A stretch of 64,000 bases of DNA from assembly GCA_027487315.1 (NCBI GenBank), contig JAIYDW010000107.1:1-64000 (forward strand), read 5' to 3'. Under the pieces are notes generated by a model. It saw only the letters and a program-made list of their open reading frames with translations, did no database searches and was not told the DNA's origin. The translations under genes were made by a program, and so were the position numbers. Origin of the DNA: Verrucomicrobiaceae bacterium. Lineage in GTDB: Bacteria; Verrucomicrobiota; Verrucomicrobiia; Verrucomicrobiales; Verrucomicrobiaceae. How positions within the stretch are numbered: the first letter of the stretch is position 1; each line of letters starts with the position of its first letter. Positions 36,488 to 45,683 of the stretch are shown here, in pieces.

Positions 36488-37576
36488 TCAAAGGTTGTGC
36501 CTCAAATCCACCTCCACCTCAAGCTCCTTCCCATCCATCCAATGCTCCACCAAATGCCGCGCCGCCCAAGGTGCCCGCAACGCTCCCTTCGACCCTAACC
36601 CATTGAAAAAACCCACCCGCTCATGCGCCGGATGCCTCCCCACCAGCAGCTTCGCCCGCTTCACGATCGGCCGCACCGCCGTCTGCACCTGCAGCCACTC
36701 CACGCCACCCACCACCAGCCCATCCACCCGCTCCCGCAGCCTCGCCAACTTCTCAGGGCTCCCCTCATGCGGAAACCTCGCATCAAACTCCGGCTCATAC
36801 GTCGGCCCCAATCTCACCTCCCCATCCCCCCTCGGCAACACCCAGCACCCACTGCTGTTCACCACGCGCTCCTCACCCGCCAACTGCGACGCCCGCGCCT
36901 GAATGATGCTCCCTCTCGCCGACTGGAACGGCACCCAGTCAAACCACGGATGCCGCACCGCCTCCCAACCCTGACAAAAGATCACCGCCCCAAACACCTC
37001 GCCCTCCCACCTAACTCCCACCCCCACCTCATCAACCACAGCATCTCCTCTTACCTCCCCCATCCGCCAACAACCCCGCTCCTCAAAAAACCGCCGACTC
37101 GCCCGCAAATACACCTCCGCATCCAGATACCCCCCACCACTTTGCTCAAAGCCCCCATGCCTCACGCAAAACTGCCGCTCATCCAGTAACCCAACATCCG
37201 CCCCATCCCCCCAGTCCACCCGCACCACCTGCCGCGCCAACACCGGATCCTCCATCCGCCTCCGAAACAAAGCCCGCGCCGCCTCATCCCGAAACAACCG
37301 CACCTGTTTCAACGGAAAATAGACCCTCTCTCCCACCCTCTGCTCCACCCCCTCATAAAACGCCACCGCCTCATCCCGCTGCGACTCAAACCGCCAGTTC
37401 AAATTCAACCGCATCCCCGTGATCGGCGTTACCAGCCCCGCCGCGATCTTCGAACACGTCACCGCCTCATCTCGATCCACCACCACAAACGGCACCCCAC
37501 GCTCCCATAGCCGCCACGCCAGCGCCGTCCCCGCCAGACCCTGACCCACAATCAAAACTCGCTCCTCCGCCCGCAT
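36488..37576 (-). CDS. FAD-dependent oxidoreductase (DadA/MnmC-oxidase-like)
   Basis: Flavoprotein of 362 aa with the dinucleotide-binding motif [17 protein letters not shown] at residue 7, the [12 protein letters not shown] segment and a C-terminal [17 protein letters not shown] that completes the FAD site. It belongs to the DAO family containing MnmC's oxidase domain, thiO and the recently described cmnm5U-processing enzymes. Being immediately before an MnmM-like methyltransferase, a tRNA cmnm5U to nm5U oxidase role is plausible; an amino-acid oxidase is the alternative. The start is the ATG at 37576, 81 bp from the divergent SPOUT methyltransferase gene. Confidence 0.8.
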   Translation of the reverse strand: MRAEERVLIVGQGLAGTALAWRLWERGVPFVVVDRDEAVTCSKIAAGLVTPITGMRLNLNWRFESQRDEAVAFYEGVEQRVGERVYFPLKQVRLFRDEAARALFRRRMEDPVLARQVVRVDWGDGADVGLLDERQFCVRHGGFEQSGGGYLDAEVYLRASRRFFEERGCWRMGEVRGDAVVDEVGVGVRWEGEVFGAVIFCQGWEAVRHPWFDWVPFQSARGSIIQARASQLAGEERVVNSSGCWVLPRGDGEVRLGPTYEPEFDARFPHEGSPEKLARLRERVDGLVVGGVEWLQVQTAVRPIVKRAKLLVGRHPAHERVGFFNGLGSKGALRAPWAARHLVEHWMDGKELEVEVDLRHNL

Positions 37577-37657
37577 CGCCCTCCCTATGCCGGAACTCCG
37601 CAGAGAAATCAACCACCCACCTTGCAGTCCCCCCACTTCCCGTCTTTCTTAGCCCTC

Positions 37658-38218
37658 ATGCGCCCCGCCCGCCCCAACCGCCACAGCCAACCCTCCACCC
37701 CTGGCAAATCCCAGGTCAACGTCTACGACGAGTCCGACCTCGACGCCCTCCTCCAGGCCCGGCCCAACCCCATCGTCCTCGTCCTCGACTGCATCCAGGA
37801 CCCCCATAACCTCGGCGCCTGCCTCCGCACCGCCGATGCCGCCGGCGTCGCTGCCGTTATCCTCCCCAAAGACAAATCCGCTCCCGTCACCGAAACCGTC
37901 CTCCGCGTTTCCTGCGGCGGTGCCGAAAACGTCCCCATCGTCCGCGTCACCAACCTCGCCCGCGCCATGGACAAACTCAAAGAACTCGGCGTCTGGCTCG
38001 TCGGCACCGCTGATGAAGCCACCCAGTCCATCTACCAGATCGATCTCAAAGGCCCCATCGGCATTGTCATGGGCGCCGAAGGCACCGGCATGCGCCGCCT
38101 CACCAGCGAACACTGCGACTTCCTCGCCCAAATCCCCATGGCCGGCAAAGTCGAATGCCTCAACGTCTCCGTCGCCACCGGCGTCTGCCTCTTCGAAGCC
38201 GTCCGCCAACGCCAATAA
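37658..38218 (+). CDS. SPOUT-type RNA 2'-O-ribose methyltransferase, TrmH/RlmB family
   Basis: Protein of 186 aa with only the catalytic SPOUT domain. Motif 1 [22 protein letters not shown], motif 2 [15 protein letters not shown] and motif 3 [20 protein letters not shown] are all intact, including the Asn-Leu-Gly and the SxNVS loop that makes the trefoil knot. The N-terminal substrate-binding domain of RlmB is missing, and the 40-residue N-terminus is basic. It could be 23S rRNA Gm2251 methyltransferase or a tRNA enzyme. It is convergent with the isomerase-like gene. Confidence 0.9.
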   Translation: MRPARPNRHSQPSTPGKSQVNVYDESDLDALLQARPNPIVLVLDCIQDPHNLGACLRTADAAGVAAVILPKDKSAPVTETVLRVSCGGAENVPIVRVTNLARAMDKLKELGVWLVGTADEATQSIYQIDLKGPIGIVMGAEGTGMRRLTSEHCDFLAQIPMAGKVECLNVSVATGVCLFEAVRQRQ

Positions 38219-38220
38219 AA

Positions 38221-38242
38221 GTGTCGCAAGCCGCCAGCTTGC
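38221..38242. repeat. Hairpin shared with the wza/yicC junction
   Basis: GCAAGC (38226-38231) and GCTTGC (38237-38242) form a 6-bp stem in the sequence GTGTCGCAAGCCGCCAGCTT just after a gene stop. A closely related hairpin (GTGGAGCAAGCCGCTGGCTT) occurs at 44759-44784, also at the end of convergent genes, so this may be a repeated small palindrome. Confidence 0.55.
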
Positions 38243-38274
38243 CCGCCTGCATTCTTTTGGTCGGCAGCGCAGTC

Positions 38275-39141
38275 CTACTTCCCAGCCGGCACAAACGCCT
38301 TCACGAACTCCAGGCACTTCGTGATGTCCCCCACGCTGTTCTCCCAGTTGTACTCATACTCGGTGTGCACCGGCCCATAGAACCCGCCCTCAACGAACGC
38401 ATTCAAAATCGCCGTCACATCGGACACCCCCGTCCCATAAGGCACATCATGCGCCTTCGGATTGCCCTTCTCATTCAGATCCTTCAAGTGGCTGTCAAAA
38501 ATCCGCCCCTTCAAAATCCGCACACACTCCACCGGATCCAATCCTGACCTTACCCAGTGCCCCGTGTCCGCACACGCCCCCATCCGCGCATCCCGATCCT
38601 TCACCAGCCCCAGCACATAATTCGGGTCCCAAAACAGATAAGACCGATCCAACGGCTTCCGCGGGTGATTGTGAATCGCAATCTTGATGTCGAACTCCTT
38701 CACCAGCGCCTCAATCTGGTCCATCGCCGCCACATCCGGCTCCGTCGTCAGAATCCCGATCCCCATCGTCTTCGCAAAAGCAAACACCTTCCGGTTCTCC
38801 ACGTCATCCTTGCCCAGCCTCACCACCCCATACGCCACCGCCGTCACCCCCTCCTTCGCCAGCTTAGCCTTCACCGCCGCAATCACCTCCTCCGGTGACT
38901 CATGGTTAAACACCACATCCGCCTGCTCAGCGGACAACTTCTGCTTCGGATAAAACTCAATCGTCTTCCCTCCCGCCTGCGCCGTTTTCTCGATCGCCTC
39001 CATCACACTGAACATCCGAAAGCTATAAGCCTGACACCCCGCATAAAACACCCCCACTTTCGCCGACTCCGGAATCTCCGCCCCGCTCAACCCATTCAAA
39101 CACAAACCCAACGACAAAAACAGACTCAATAATTTTTTCAT
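38275..39141 (-). CDS. Secreted sugar phosphate isomerase/epimerase-like TIM barrel
   Basis: Exported protein of 288 aa with a leader MKKLLSLFLSLGLCLNGLSG and an AP-endonuclease-2/xylose-isomerase-like TIM barrel. Recognisable parts: IEFYPKQKLSAEQ, IHNHPRKPLDRSY, DTGHWVRSGLDPVECVRILKGRIFDSHLKDL, GTGVSDVTAILNAF and GPVHTEYEYNWENS, with several metal-coordinating Glu/His/Asp. Tat/Sec-exported barrels of this type are abundant in Verrucomicrobiota and Planctomycetes, with unknown substrates. It is divergent from a small lipoprotein gene. It probably acts on a sugar in the periplasm. Confidence 0.87.
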   Translation of the reverse strand: MKKLLSLFLSLGLCLNGLSGAEIPESAKVGVFYAGCQAYSFRMFSVMEAIEKTAQAGGKTIEFYPKQKLSAEQADVVFNHESPEEVIAAVKAKLAKEGVTAVAYGVVRLGKDDVENRKVFAFAKTMGIGILTTEPDVAAMDQIEALVKEFDIKIAIHNHPRKPLDRSYLFWDPNYVLGLVKDRDARMGACADTGHWVRSGLDPVECVRILKGRIFDSHLKDLNEKGNPKAHDVPYGTGVSDVTAILNAFVEGGFYGPVHTEYEYNWENSVGDITKCLEFVKAFVPAGK

Positions 39142-39254
39142 GACATCAAAGACTCAAACCCGAAACAACGGACCCAGAACAAAACACCTCCCGCAACCTC
39201 CTCTTTCACCGAAAGTCACCTCATCAGTGACGTTCCATCAATACCCACACTACC

Positions 39255-39521
39255 ATGCCACCCACGCTCGTCCCTCTTCTCCTGTTGGTCAGCAACACCC
39301 TCTCCCTCACCAGCTGCATGAGCTGGGCCATGCGCTGGAAAATCCCTCCCCCCACAGTCGGCGATCACATTGGCGCCGCCGCTCTAGACGTCCTCACCTT
39401 ACCCATCCAAGCCATCGCCATCCCCACCAGCTTCGCACTCGACCATCACTCCCAGTCAAAAAAATCATCTCCCGAGCCCATCCCCACCACCAAAAAACCA
39501 TCTCCCAAAGACGAACTCTGA
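39255..39521 (+). CDS. Small predicted lipoprotein
   Basis: Protein of 88 aa with a leader MPPTLVPLLLLVSNTLSLTSC carrying a lipobox (LTSC) and a mature part that includes WKIPPPTVGDHIGAAALDVLTLPIQAIAIPTSFALDHH, resembling the short YceK/YidQ-like lipoprotein family (all have a central DxxTLPIQ-type helix). Function unknown. It stands alone between the divergent isomerase-like gene and tRNA-Gly. Confidence 0.55.
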   Translation: MPPTLVPLLLLVSNTLSLTSCMSWAMRWKIPPPTVGDHIGAAALDVLTLPIQAIAIPTSFALDHHSQSKKSSPEPIPTTKKPSPKDEL

Positions 39522-39781
39522 TCGACCGCTTCCAACGATGGCCTCCACCCCAACCACCAAAATCACCATAATCCAAGCCCACGCCTCCACCGCATTTCCC
39601 AAATCAACCGCTTGCGCCAAAACAAATTTTGGTTATAAAGGCGAGGTCGCCAATTGAAGGTTTCCTCCTCTAAATGGTCAGCACTCCAAGAAAGCTTGGA
39701 ATTCTGAAAATTAGATAAATTCTTTCAATTCTAAAAAATATCTTGCAGTCCGGTTATTTTTGACGATACTTTGTTTCTATT
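39522..39781. other. AT-rich non-coding stretch upstream of tRNA-Gly
   Basis: 260 bp without an obvious gene. It is clearly richer in A and T than the flanking genes, with runs such as AAACAAATTTTGG and AAATTAGATAAATTCTTTC, and with GAATTC/GAATTCT repeats near 39697. It probably contains the promoter of tRNA-Gly, but no canonical -35/-10 pair could be fixed by eye. Confidence 0.5.
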
Positions 39782-39855
39782 GCGGGTATAGCTCAATGGT
39801 AGAGCTCTAGCCTTCCAAGCTAGCTACGAGGGTTCGATTCCCTCTACCCGCTCCA
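39782..39855 (+). tRNA. tRNA-Gly (anticodon UCC)
   Basis: Complete cloverleaf: acceptor GCGGGTA pairs with TACCCGC, D arm GCTC...GAGC, anticodon stem CTAGC/GCTAG with loop CTTCCAA, giving anticodon TCC (Gly), and T arm AGGGTTCGATTCCCT. The CCA end is encoded. Confidence 0.95.
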
Positions 39856-39900
39856 GAAATAGAAAAGTATCTGTCAAAACTTCAGCAACCTCACTGCAAT

Positions 39901-40551
39901 ATGAAAGCGCTCCTTCCCTTTTCCGCACCACGTCTTCTGGTGCCTCTGGCGTTCTTCGGTTCCGCGCTCCTCGCCTCTGCCGCTCCCAAATGCGACGATA
40001 TCTCCAACGATGTTCGCAAGGCCATTTCCAGTGACCCCGCTAAAACCCTCATGATCGTCGAAGACGCCCTCGTCATCAGTGAGGCATGCGCCTGCGAAAT
40101 CGTCCGCGCCGCCATCGAAGCTTCCAAAGCCGACGAAGCCCTGAAGCAGCAAATCGTCCAGACGGCTCTCGCTGTGGCCCCCAAAATGGCCCCCATGATC
40201 ACCGAATGCGCTGGCATGCAGGGCAACATCCCCGTCCCCGTCGCTGCTACCCCAGCCGTCGCCGAAGACGCTCAAGTCACCTACTCCGGCAAAAGCGGCA
40301 AAGACGCCAAGTCCGTCCTCCCTGTCATGCCTCCTCCACCCGTCGAGGACGTCGAAGAGTTCACCTACATCCCCCGCGACATCCGCGGCATTTACCTCAT
40401 CGCACCCGGCGGCGTTGGCGTGATCGGACAACGCACCACCGAAGAAATCTGCGAAGACGACAAGGACGACCATGACAGTGATAAGGACAAGCCCAAGCCC
40501 CCTCATCGCCGCATCATCAGCCCCATCTCCAAGTCCGTCGCCACCAACTGA
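39901..40551 (+). CDS. Secreted protein of unknown function
   Basis: Exported protein of 216 aa (signal MKALLPFSAPRLLVPLAFFGSALLASA). The body is alpha-helical, acidic and has cysteines near KCDDIS and EACACEI that could pair; the C-terminus is very charged (EDDKDDHDSDKDKPKPPHRR). No domain is recognised. It is the first gene of the plus-strand cluster with the porin, the tyrosine autokinase and the export protein, with 57 bp before the porin gene, and might be a periplasmic accessory of the polysaccharide machinery. Confidence 0.7.
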   Translation: MKALLPFSAPRLLVPLAFFGSALLASAAPKCDDISNDVRKAISSDPAKTLMIVEDALVISEACACEIVRAAIEASKADEALKQQIVQTALAVAPKMAPMITECAGMQGNIPVPVAATPAVAEDAQVTYSGKSGKDAKSVLPVMPPPPVEDVEEFTYIPRDIRGIYLIAPGGVGVIGQRTTEEICEDDKDDHDSDKDKPKPPHRRIISPISKSVATN

Positions 40552-40607
40552 TTTCGCCCTCCCACCGAACCCGGTCGCCCTTCAATCTTTCCACCCGCTC
40601 ACCCATC

Positions 40608-41807
40608 ATGCGCCTTACGACCACATCCCTCCTGGCTGGCTCGCTACTCCTGTTGGGCAGCACCTCAGCCTCCGCACAAGGCCTCCTCGCCGTCCAACGC
40701 GCTGCGGATTTCTCCCGCGCTGAGCCCGTCACCTGGTCCATCGGAGTCAACGGTGGTTACGACAGCCTGAAGTATGGCGAAAGCAATGAGTTCTACCCCG
40801 ACATCGAATCCTTCTTCATCCAGGGCGGCGTAGGCGCCACCTACACCAAAGTCGATCGCCGCACCCCCTGGAGCTTCGATATCGACGGCGGCATCATCAA
40901 CTACCTCGACGACGCCCCCCGCAACGACGACACTTTCTACAGCGCCCGCGCTGCCTTCAACATCGCTCACGAAATCTCCGAGCGCCTGAAAATCAGCAAC
41001 AACGCCTTCGGCACCTACGAAGTCGAGCCTAACACCGCCATGGGCGCTTCCACGACCCTCTGGAACGGCCAATACTTCTACGGCTACGAAAACTTCAACC
41101 TCAGCTACGCCTGGTCCCGCCGCATCACCACTACCACTTCCTACACCATCGACTCTATCCGCTACCAGGATGACTTCGTCTCCCAGTCGGAAGACCGCCT
41201 CTCCCAGCTCGTCGCCCAACAAGTCTCCTACGCCCTCACTCCCCGCACCAGCCTCACCGCTGAGTATCGCTACCGCATGGTCAACTTCCTCAATCGCTCG
41301 GATGTCGACTACCGCTCCCACTACATCCTCGCCGGCATCGACCACGCCTGGAGCCAGCGCCTCTCCGCCTCCGTCCGTGGTGGTGTTGAAATGTTCAGCT
41401 CAGACCGCACCGACAGCACCGCCCCCTACGGCGAGTTCGCCCTCGACTACGCAGTCGCCCGCACCACCTCCATCCGCTGGTTCAGCGCCCTCGGCTTTGA
41501 CGGCACGGAAATCCAGAACTTCGATTCCCGCTACTCCTTCCGCACCGGCATCAATGCCACCCACCAAGTCGATCGCCGCCTCACCCTCAATGGCGGCCTC
41601 TCCTACGTCTACAGCGACTTCGACGGCGGCGACATCAGCCCCAGCATCACCGAAAACTCCATCCTCGCCTCCGCTGGTTTGAGCTACCTCCTCTGGTCCA
41701 ACATCAGCATGAACGCCCAATACTCCTACACCATCTTGGACTCCGAAGACCCCACCCGCGACTTCGATCGCAACCGGGTTTCCCTCGGCATGAGCGCCTC
41801 CTTCTAA
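40608..41807 (+). CDS. Putative outer-membrane beta-barrel porin (BBP2-like)
   Basis: Exported protein of 399 aa with a signal MRLTTTSLLAGSLLLLGSTSASA, followed by many amphipathic beta strands rich in aromatic residues (FFIQGGVGATYTKVD, FYSARAAFNIAHE, NLSYAWSRRITTTTSYTID, VSYALTPRTSLTAEYRYR). It ends with a terminal phenylalanine, as for outer-membrane proteins. It resembles the putative beta-barrel porin-2 family seen beside exopolysaccharide genes and may help secrete the polymer assembled with the neighbouring Wza/Wzc-like proteins. The final strand is followed 142 bp later by the autokinase gene. Confidence 0.8.
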   Translation: MRLTTTSLLAGSLLLLGSTSASAQGLLAVQRAADFSRAEPVTWSIGVNGGYDSLKYGESNEFYPDIESFFIQGGVGATYTKVDRRTPWSFDIDGGIINYLDDAPRNDDTFYSARAAFNIAHEISERLKISNNAFGTYEVEPNTAMGASTTLWNGQYFYGYENFNLSYAWSRRITTTTSYTIDSIRYQDDFVSQSEDRLSQLVAQQVSYALTPRTSLTAEYRYRMVNFLNRSDVDYRSHYILAGIDHAWSQRLSASVRGGVEMFSSDRTDSTAPYGEFALDYAVARTTSIRWFSALGFDGTEIQNFDSRYSFRTGINATHQVDRRLTLNGGLSYVYSDFDGGDISPSITENSILASAGLSYLLWSNISMNAQYSYTILDSEDPTRDFDRNRVSLGMSASF

Positions 41808-41949
41808 ACTGCCCCCTCGCATACGAACAGCCTCCCTCCAGAACTCCTTCTCAAACCCCAGCGGTCTTGCTCCACGCAACGCCGCTGGTTTCTTTGCAAC
41901 CACAAAGCTTAACTTTCCTTAACCAATCAAGCCTCCCCTCTAAGACGCC

Positions 41950-44160
41950 ATGAACGCCCTCGGAAACGACTCCACTCGACAAGGCCTCGACACCTGGCAA
42001 GTCCTCCGCAATCGCTTCGGCCTCATCTTCTCCTGCCTCATCCTCGTCTTCGCCGTCTCCCTCATCGTCACCTACATCATGCCGCGCAAATACCGCGGCC
42101 GCGTCGAAATGCGCATCGAACGCCGTGACGTCAAAATCGACGTCTTCGACGAAGGCCGCTCCTTCGACTCCATGGTCATGTCCGAACAATGGATGAAGAC
42201 CGAAATCGACACCATCACCAAAGCCGAAACCCTCTACCCCGTCGTCGACGCCCTCGAACTCCAAAAACACTGGAACGCACCCACCCGCCAAATCGCACTG
42301 CGCCGCCTCCAAGCCAATCTCGATACCCAGGCCGCCCTCCGCTCCGACCTCGTCACCATCGAATACTACGACGAAGACGCCGCCCGCGCCGCCGAAGTCG
42401 CCAACGCCGTCGCCGACAGCTACATGGCCAAACGCATCAGCATCGACCGCAAACAAAAAGAAGAAGCTCTCACCGCCATCAAAAAACAAATCGCCGAGCA
42501 GGAAGCCCTCGCCAGCTCCGCCCGCGAACGCAAACTCGCCGCCCAACGCGCCGCCGGCATCGTCGGCGACATCAGCAGCAGCGGCACCTTCTCCAATCGC
42601 CCTGGCTACGAAATCACCACACCCGAGCAGCAACTCGAAATCACCCGCCAAAACGAAATGGTGAAACTCAATCGGGAGATCCAGGCCCTCGAAGCCGAAA
42701 TGCAGGGCCTCACCAAACTCACCACCGACCAAATCGCCCAGCAAGCCTCCGCCCTCCAGCTCCAAAATCCCACCCTCGCCTCCCTTCAATCCCAACTCAA
42801 TCAAAACACCGTCCGCCTCCAGGGCCTCCTCCAGTCCGGCCTCGGTGGCAAACACCCCACCGTCCTCGCCGAACGCGCTCAAGTCGAACAAAACACCAAA
42901 CTCATCGTCGAAACTGTCCAGGGTCACATCGCCGGCCTCCAAAACAAACTCGCCGCCGCGAATGACCAAAAAGCCGGTCTCCAAAAATTCAACGATACCT
43001 CCAAAACCGACGCCCTCGACCAGCAGGCCGGCATGAGCGACTACGTTGCCGCCTCCCGCGAACTCGAAGACCTCGAACGTCTCCTCCTCCAGCAAAAAGG
43101 CCGCTACGCCGAGGAAAAATCCGCCCTCGAACTCGTCAAAAGCCCCGCCACCATCTTCGCCAAAGCCGAAATCGAACCCAAACCCGCCAAGCCCAACACC
43201 ATGTTGAACCTCGCCCTCGGCGGCTTCCTCGGTCTCATGCTCGGCGTCGGCCTCGCCTTCGGCCTCGAGTCCCTCGACACCACCGTCCGCTCCCTCGACG
43301 ACGTCGAACGCTACCTCGGCGTCCCCGTCCTCGCCGTCATCCCCCGCGACGTCGGCGTCCTCCACCGCACCAGCGGCTTCACCCCCGACGCCGAAGCCTA
43401 CCGCATCCTCCGCACCAACCTCGAATTCAATCGCAAAAACCCCAACGCCAACTGCATCACCGTCGTCTCAGGCGGCGCCGGTGAAGGCAAATCCACCACC
43501 CTCACCAACCTCGCCTTCGTCTGCGCCCAGGGCGGTTACAACGTCCTCCTCATCGACGCCGACCTTCGCCGCCCCCGCCTCCACACCCTCTTCGACGTCT
43601 CCAACCAAAAAGGTCTCACCAACTACCTCGCCACCCAGATCCCCCTCGAAGAAGTCGTCATCCAAACCCCCGTCGAAAACCTCTACTTCCTCCCCAGCGG
43701 TCTCCTCCCCGCCGACAGCGCCGGCATCCTCAACTCCCAGCGCATGTCCGAACTCATCGAAGATGTCAAAGCCCGCTTCGACCTCGTCCTCATCGACTCC
43801 CCACCCATCCTCGGCGTCAGCGACGCCTCCGTCCTCGTCAATGAAGCCGACCTCACCATCATCGTTGTCCAACATCGCAAACTCCCGCGCCAAATGTTGT
43901 TGCGCGTGAAACAAGCCATCGAAAACGTCGGCGGCACTGTCCTCGGCGTCGTCCTCAACAACGTCGACACCCGCACCGACTCCCAATACCAATACTACAC
44001 CAGCTACTACACCTACTACACCCCCACCAACGCCTCCGGCCCCTCCGGCGCCAGCAACAAACCCCGCAAAAAACGCCAGTCCAAAATCGAAACCGCCGCT
44101 GTCGACACCACCGCCAAAGTCGAACCCAAACCCGCCGCCCTCGACGCTGACCTCTTCTAA
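41950..44160 (+). CDS. Exopolysaccharide tyrosine autokinase (Wzc/BY-kinase)
   Basis: Membrane protein of 736 aa that controls chain length and export of polysaccharide. Domain order: Wzz-like N-terminus with a first membrane helix (FGLIFSCLILVFAVSLIVTYIM), a long periplasmic coiled coil to about 400, a second helix (LALGGFLGLMLGVGLAF), then an AAA-type kinase with Walker A GGAGEGKST, A' LLIDADLRRP and Walker B VLIDSPP. A tail with seven tyrosines (SQYQYYTSYYTYYT) is the autophosphorylation site, in the C-terminal 70 residues. The outer-membrane partner follows 18 bp downstream. Confidence 0.93.
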   Translation: MNALGNDSTRQGLDTWQVLRNRFGLIFSCLILVFAVSLIVTYIMPRKYRGRVEMRIERRDVKIDVFDEGRSFDSMVMSEQWMKTEIDTITKAETLYPVVDALELQKHWNAPTRQIALRRLQANLDTQAALRSDLVTIEYYDEDAARAAEVANAVADSYMAKRISIDRKQKEEALTAIKKQIAEQEALASSARERKLAAQRAAGIVGDISSSGTFSNRPGYEITTPEQQLEITRQNEMVKLNREIQALEAEMQGLTKLTTDQIAQQASALQLQNPTLASLQSQLNQNTVRLQGLLQSGLGGKHPTVLAERAQVEQNTKLIVETVQGHIAGLQNKLAAANDQKAGLQKFNDTSKTDALDQQAGMSDYVAASRELEDLERLLLQQKGRYAEEKSALELVKSPATIFAKAEIEPKPAKPNTMLNLALGGFLGLMLGVGLAFGLESLDTTVRSLDDVERYLGVPVLAVIPRDVGVLHRTSGFTPDAEAYRILRTNLEFNRKNPNANCITVVSGGAGEGKSTTLTNLAFVCAQGGYNVLLIDADLRRPRLHTLFDVSNQKGLTNYLATQIPLEEVVIQTPVENLYFLPSGLLPADSAGILNSQRMSELIEDVKARFDLVLIDSPPILGVSDASVLVNEADLTIIVVQHRKLPRQMLLRVKQAIENVGGTVLGVVLNNVDTRTDSQYQYYTSYYTYYTPTNASGPSGASNKPRKKRQSKIETAAVDTTAKVEPKPAALDADLF

Positions 44161-44178
44161 CCCTCATCCTATCCGACC

Positions 44179-44754
44179 ATGAAAACCCTCCTCCACCTCA
44201 TCGTCCTCCTCACCCTTTCAGCGAACTCCCTGCTCGCCCAAAACTCCGAAATCCCCCTCACCCCGGGCGACCGCATCAGCCTCACCATCGGCGGCGTCCC
44301 CCCGGAGGAAGTCCCCCAAATCTCCAAAGTCTACACCGTCAGCGACTCCGGCACCATCAACCTCCTCCACATCCAGGAGGTCCGCGCCGCCGGCCTCAAA
44401 CCCTCCGCCCTTCAGCGCGCCATCGAATCCGCCTACAAATCCCAGGAAATCTACACCAACCCCACCGTCACCGTCTCCATCGACTCCATCGTCGGTGACA
44501 CCGGCCGCCAAGTCTACGTCTCCGGCGTCGTCCAACCCGGACCCAAACCCTACAAACCCGGCATCACCGCCTACCAAGTCATCATGGCCGGCGGCGGCCC
44601 CACCCCCTACGCCAGCCTGAAGAAAACCCGCATCGTCCGCACCAACCCCGATGGCACCCGCAAAACCATCCCCGCCGACCTCAGCAAATACTCCAGCAAC
44701 CCCAGCGTCGACATCTCCCTCCAACCCGAAGACCAAGTCATCGTCCCCGAGTAA
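44179..44754 (+). CDS. Polysaccharide export protein (Wza-like)
   Basis: Exported protein of 191 aa with signal MKTLLHLIVLLTLSANSLLAQ. It has one poly-export domain (LTPGDRISLTIGGVPPEEVPQISKVYTVSDSGTINL) and one SLBB-like domain (VYVSGVVQPGPKPYKPGITAYQVIMAGGG). This is shorter than E. coli Wza (about 380 aa), since only the first SLBB repeat seems to be present and no lipobox is visible. It follows the autokinase by 18 bp. No glycosyltransferase or flippase is adjacent, so this is an export module without its assembly genes. Confidence 0.88.
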   Translation: MKTLLHLIVLLTLSANSLLAQNSEIPLTPGDRISLTIGGVPPEEVPQISKVYTVSDSGTINLLHIQEVRAAGLKPSALQRAIESAYKSQEIYTNPTVTVSIDSIVGDTGRQVYVSGVVQPGPKPYKPGITAYQVIMAGGGPTPYASLKKTRIVRTNPDGTRKTIPADLSKYSSNPSVDISLQPEDQVIVPE

Positions 44755-44758
44755 CCCC

Positions 44759-44784
44759 GTGGAGCAAGCCGCTGGCTTGCCTCC
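44759..44784. repeat. Hairpin shared with the RlmB-like/TIM-barrel junction
   Basis: The arms GGAGCAAGCC (44761-44770) and GGCTTGCCTCC (44774-44784) form an imperfect stem of about 10 bp around GCT in a 41-bp gap between convergent genes. It strongly resembles 38221-38242 (GTGTCGCAAGCCGC and following), so it may be a REP or bidirectional terminator. Confidence 0.55.
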
Positions 44785-44795
44785 CGCTCCCACCG

Positions 44796-45683
44796 TCACT
44801 CCACATTCTGAATCTGCTCCCGGATCTTCTCCAGCTCCGTCTTCGCCGCCACCACCAGGTGCGCCAGCGCCGCATCATTCGCCTTCGCACCCATTGTGTT
44901 GAACTCCCGGAAAAACTCCTGCGACAGGAAATCCAAACTCCGCCCCACCGCCTCCCCACTGTCCATCCCAGCGCGAAACTGCTTCAAGTGACTCGCCGCC
45001 CGCGCCAGTTCCTCTGAGATATCGCAGCGATCCGCATACAGCGCGATCTCCTTCACCAGCCGCTCGTCCTCCAGCGGCAGCTCCATGCCCGCATCCGCCA
45101 GCCGCTGCCGCAGCGCTGCCCGATGCTGCACCACCACCTGCGGCGCCAAAACCGTGATCTCCCCCAGCAACCGCTCAATCTCCGCCAACCGCCCCAGCAG
45201 CTCCTCCTTCAAGTTTGCCCCCTCCACCTCACGCATCGCGATCAAGTTCGTCAGCGCCTCCTCAAACGCCGCCTGCAACGGCTCCATGTCAAAAGCCTCC
45301 ACGTCCTCAGCCGTCCCCTGCACCATCACCCCCGGCAACCTCAGCAGCTCCGCCATCGCCAACTCCCCAGGCACGCCCAGCTTCGCCCCCAGCACCCGCG
45401 CCTGCTCCACGTAAGCCGCCGCCACCTCCGCATTCATCTGCACCGCCAACGCGCCCGCACCCACCACACTCTCCACCAAACGCGCCTGCACCTGCACCCG
45501 TCCCCGCGAAACCCGCTTCTGCACCTGCTGCCTCAGCACCGGCTCAATCTCCGCCGCAGGCACCTCCCTCGGCAAAGAAATCACCACCTCCAACTGCTTC
45601 CGGTTCACCGACGCACACTCCACCAACCAACTGCGCCCACCAGCCACAGCCTCACCCCGCCCAAATCCCGTCATGCTTCGCAT
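44796..45683 (-). CDS. YicC/YloC-type endoribonuclease
   Basis: Protein of 295 aa. It opens with MRSMTGFGRGE and SVNRKQLEVVISLPRE and ends with FLSQEFFREFNTMGAKANDAALAHLVVAAKTELEKIREQIQNVE, a conserved C-terminal domain of the YicC family, whose members are RNases involved in RNA turnover. The start at 45683 is used because MRSMTGFG is the usual N-terminus, preceded by a second possible ATG at 45686. It is convergent with the Wza-like gene. The enzyme is cytosolic. Confidence 0.93.
   Translation of the reverse strand: MRSMTGFGRGEAVAGGRSWLVECASVNRKQLEVVISLPREVPAAEIEPVLRQQVQKRVSRGRVQVQARLVESVVGAGALAVQMNAEVAAAYVEQARVLGAKLGVPGELAMAELLRLPGVMVQGTAEDVEAFDMEPLQAAFEEALTNLIAMREVEGANLKEELLGRLAEIERLLGEITVLAPQVVVQHRAALRQRLADAGMELPLEDERLVKEIALYADRCDISEELARAASHLKQFRAGMDSGEAVGRSLDFLSQEFFREFNTMGAKANDAALAHLVVAAKTELEKIREQIQNVE

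Noticed and set aside
41851-43365. 504-codon minus-strand frame across the tyrosine autokinase gene
   Set aside because: Asp/Glu/Gly/Phe-rich shadow of the opposite strand's third-position bias; no plausible domain.
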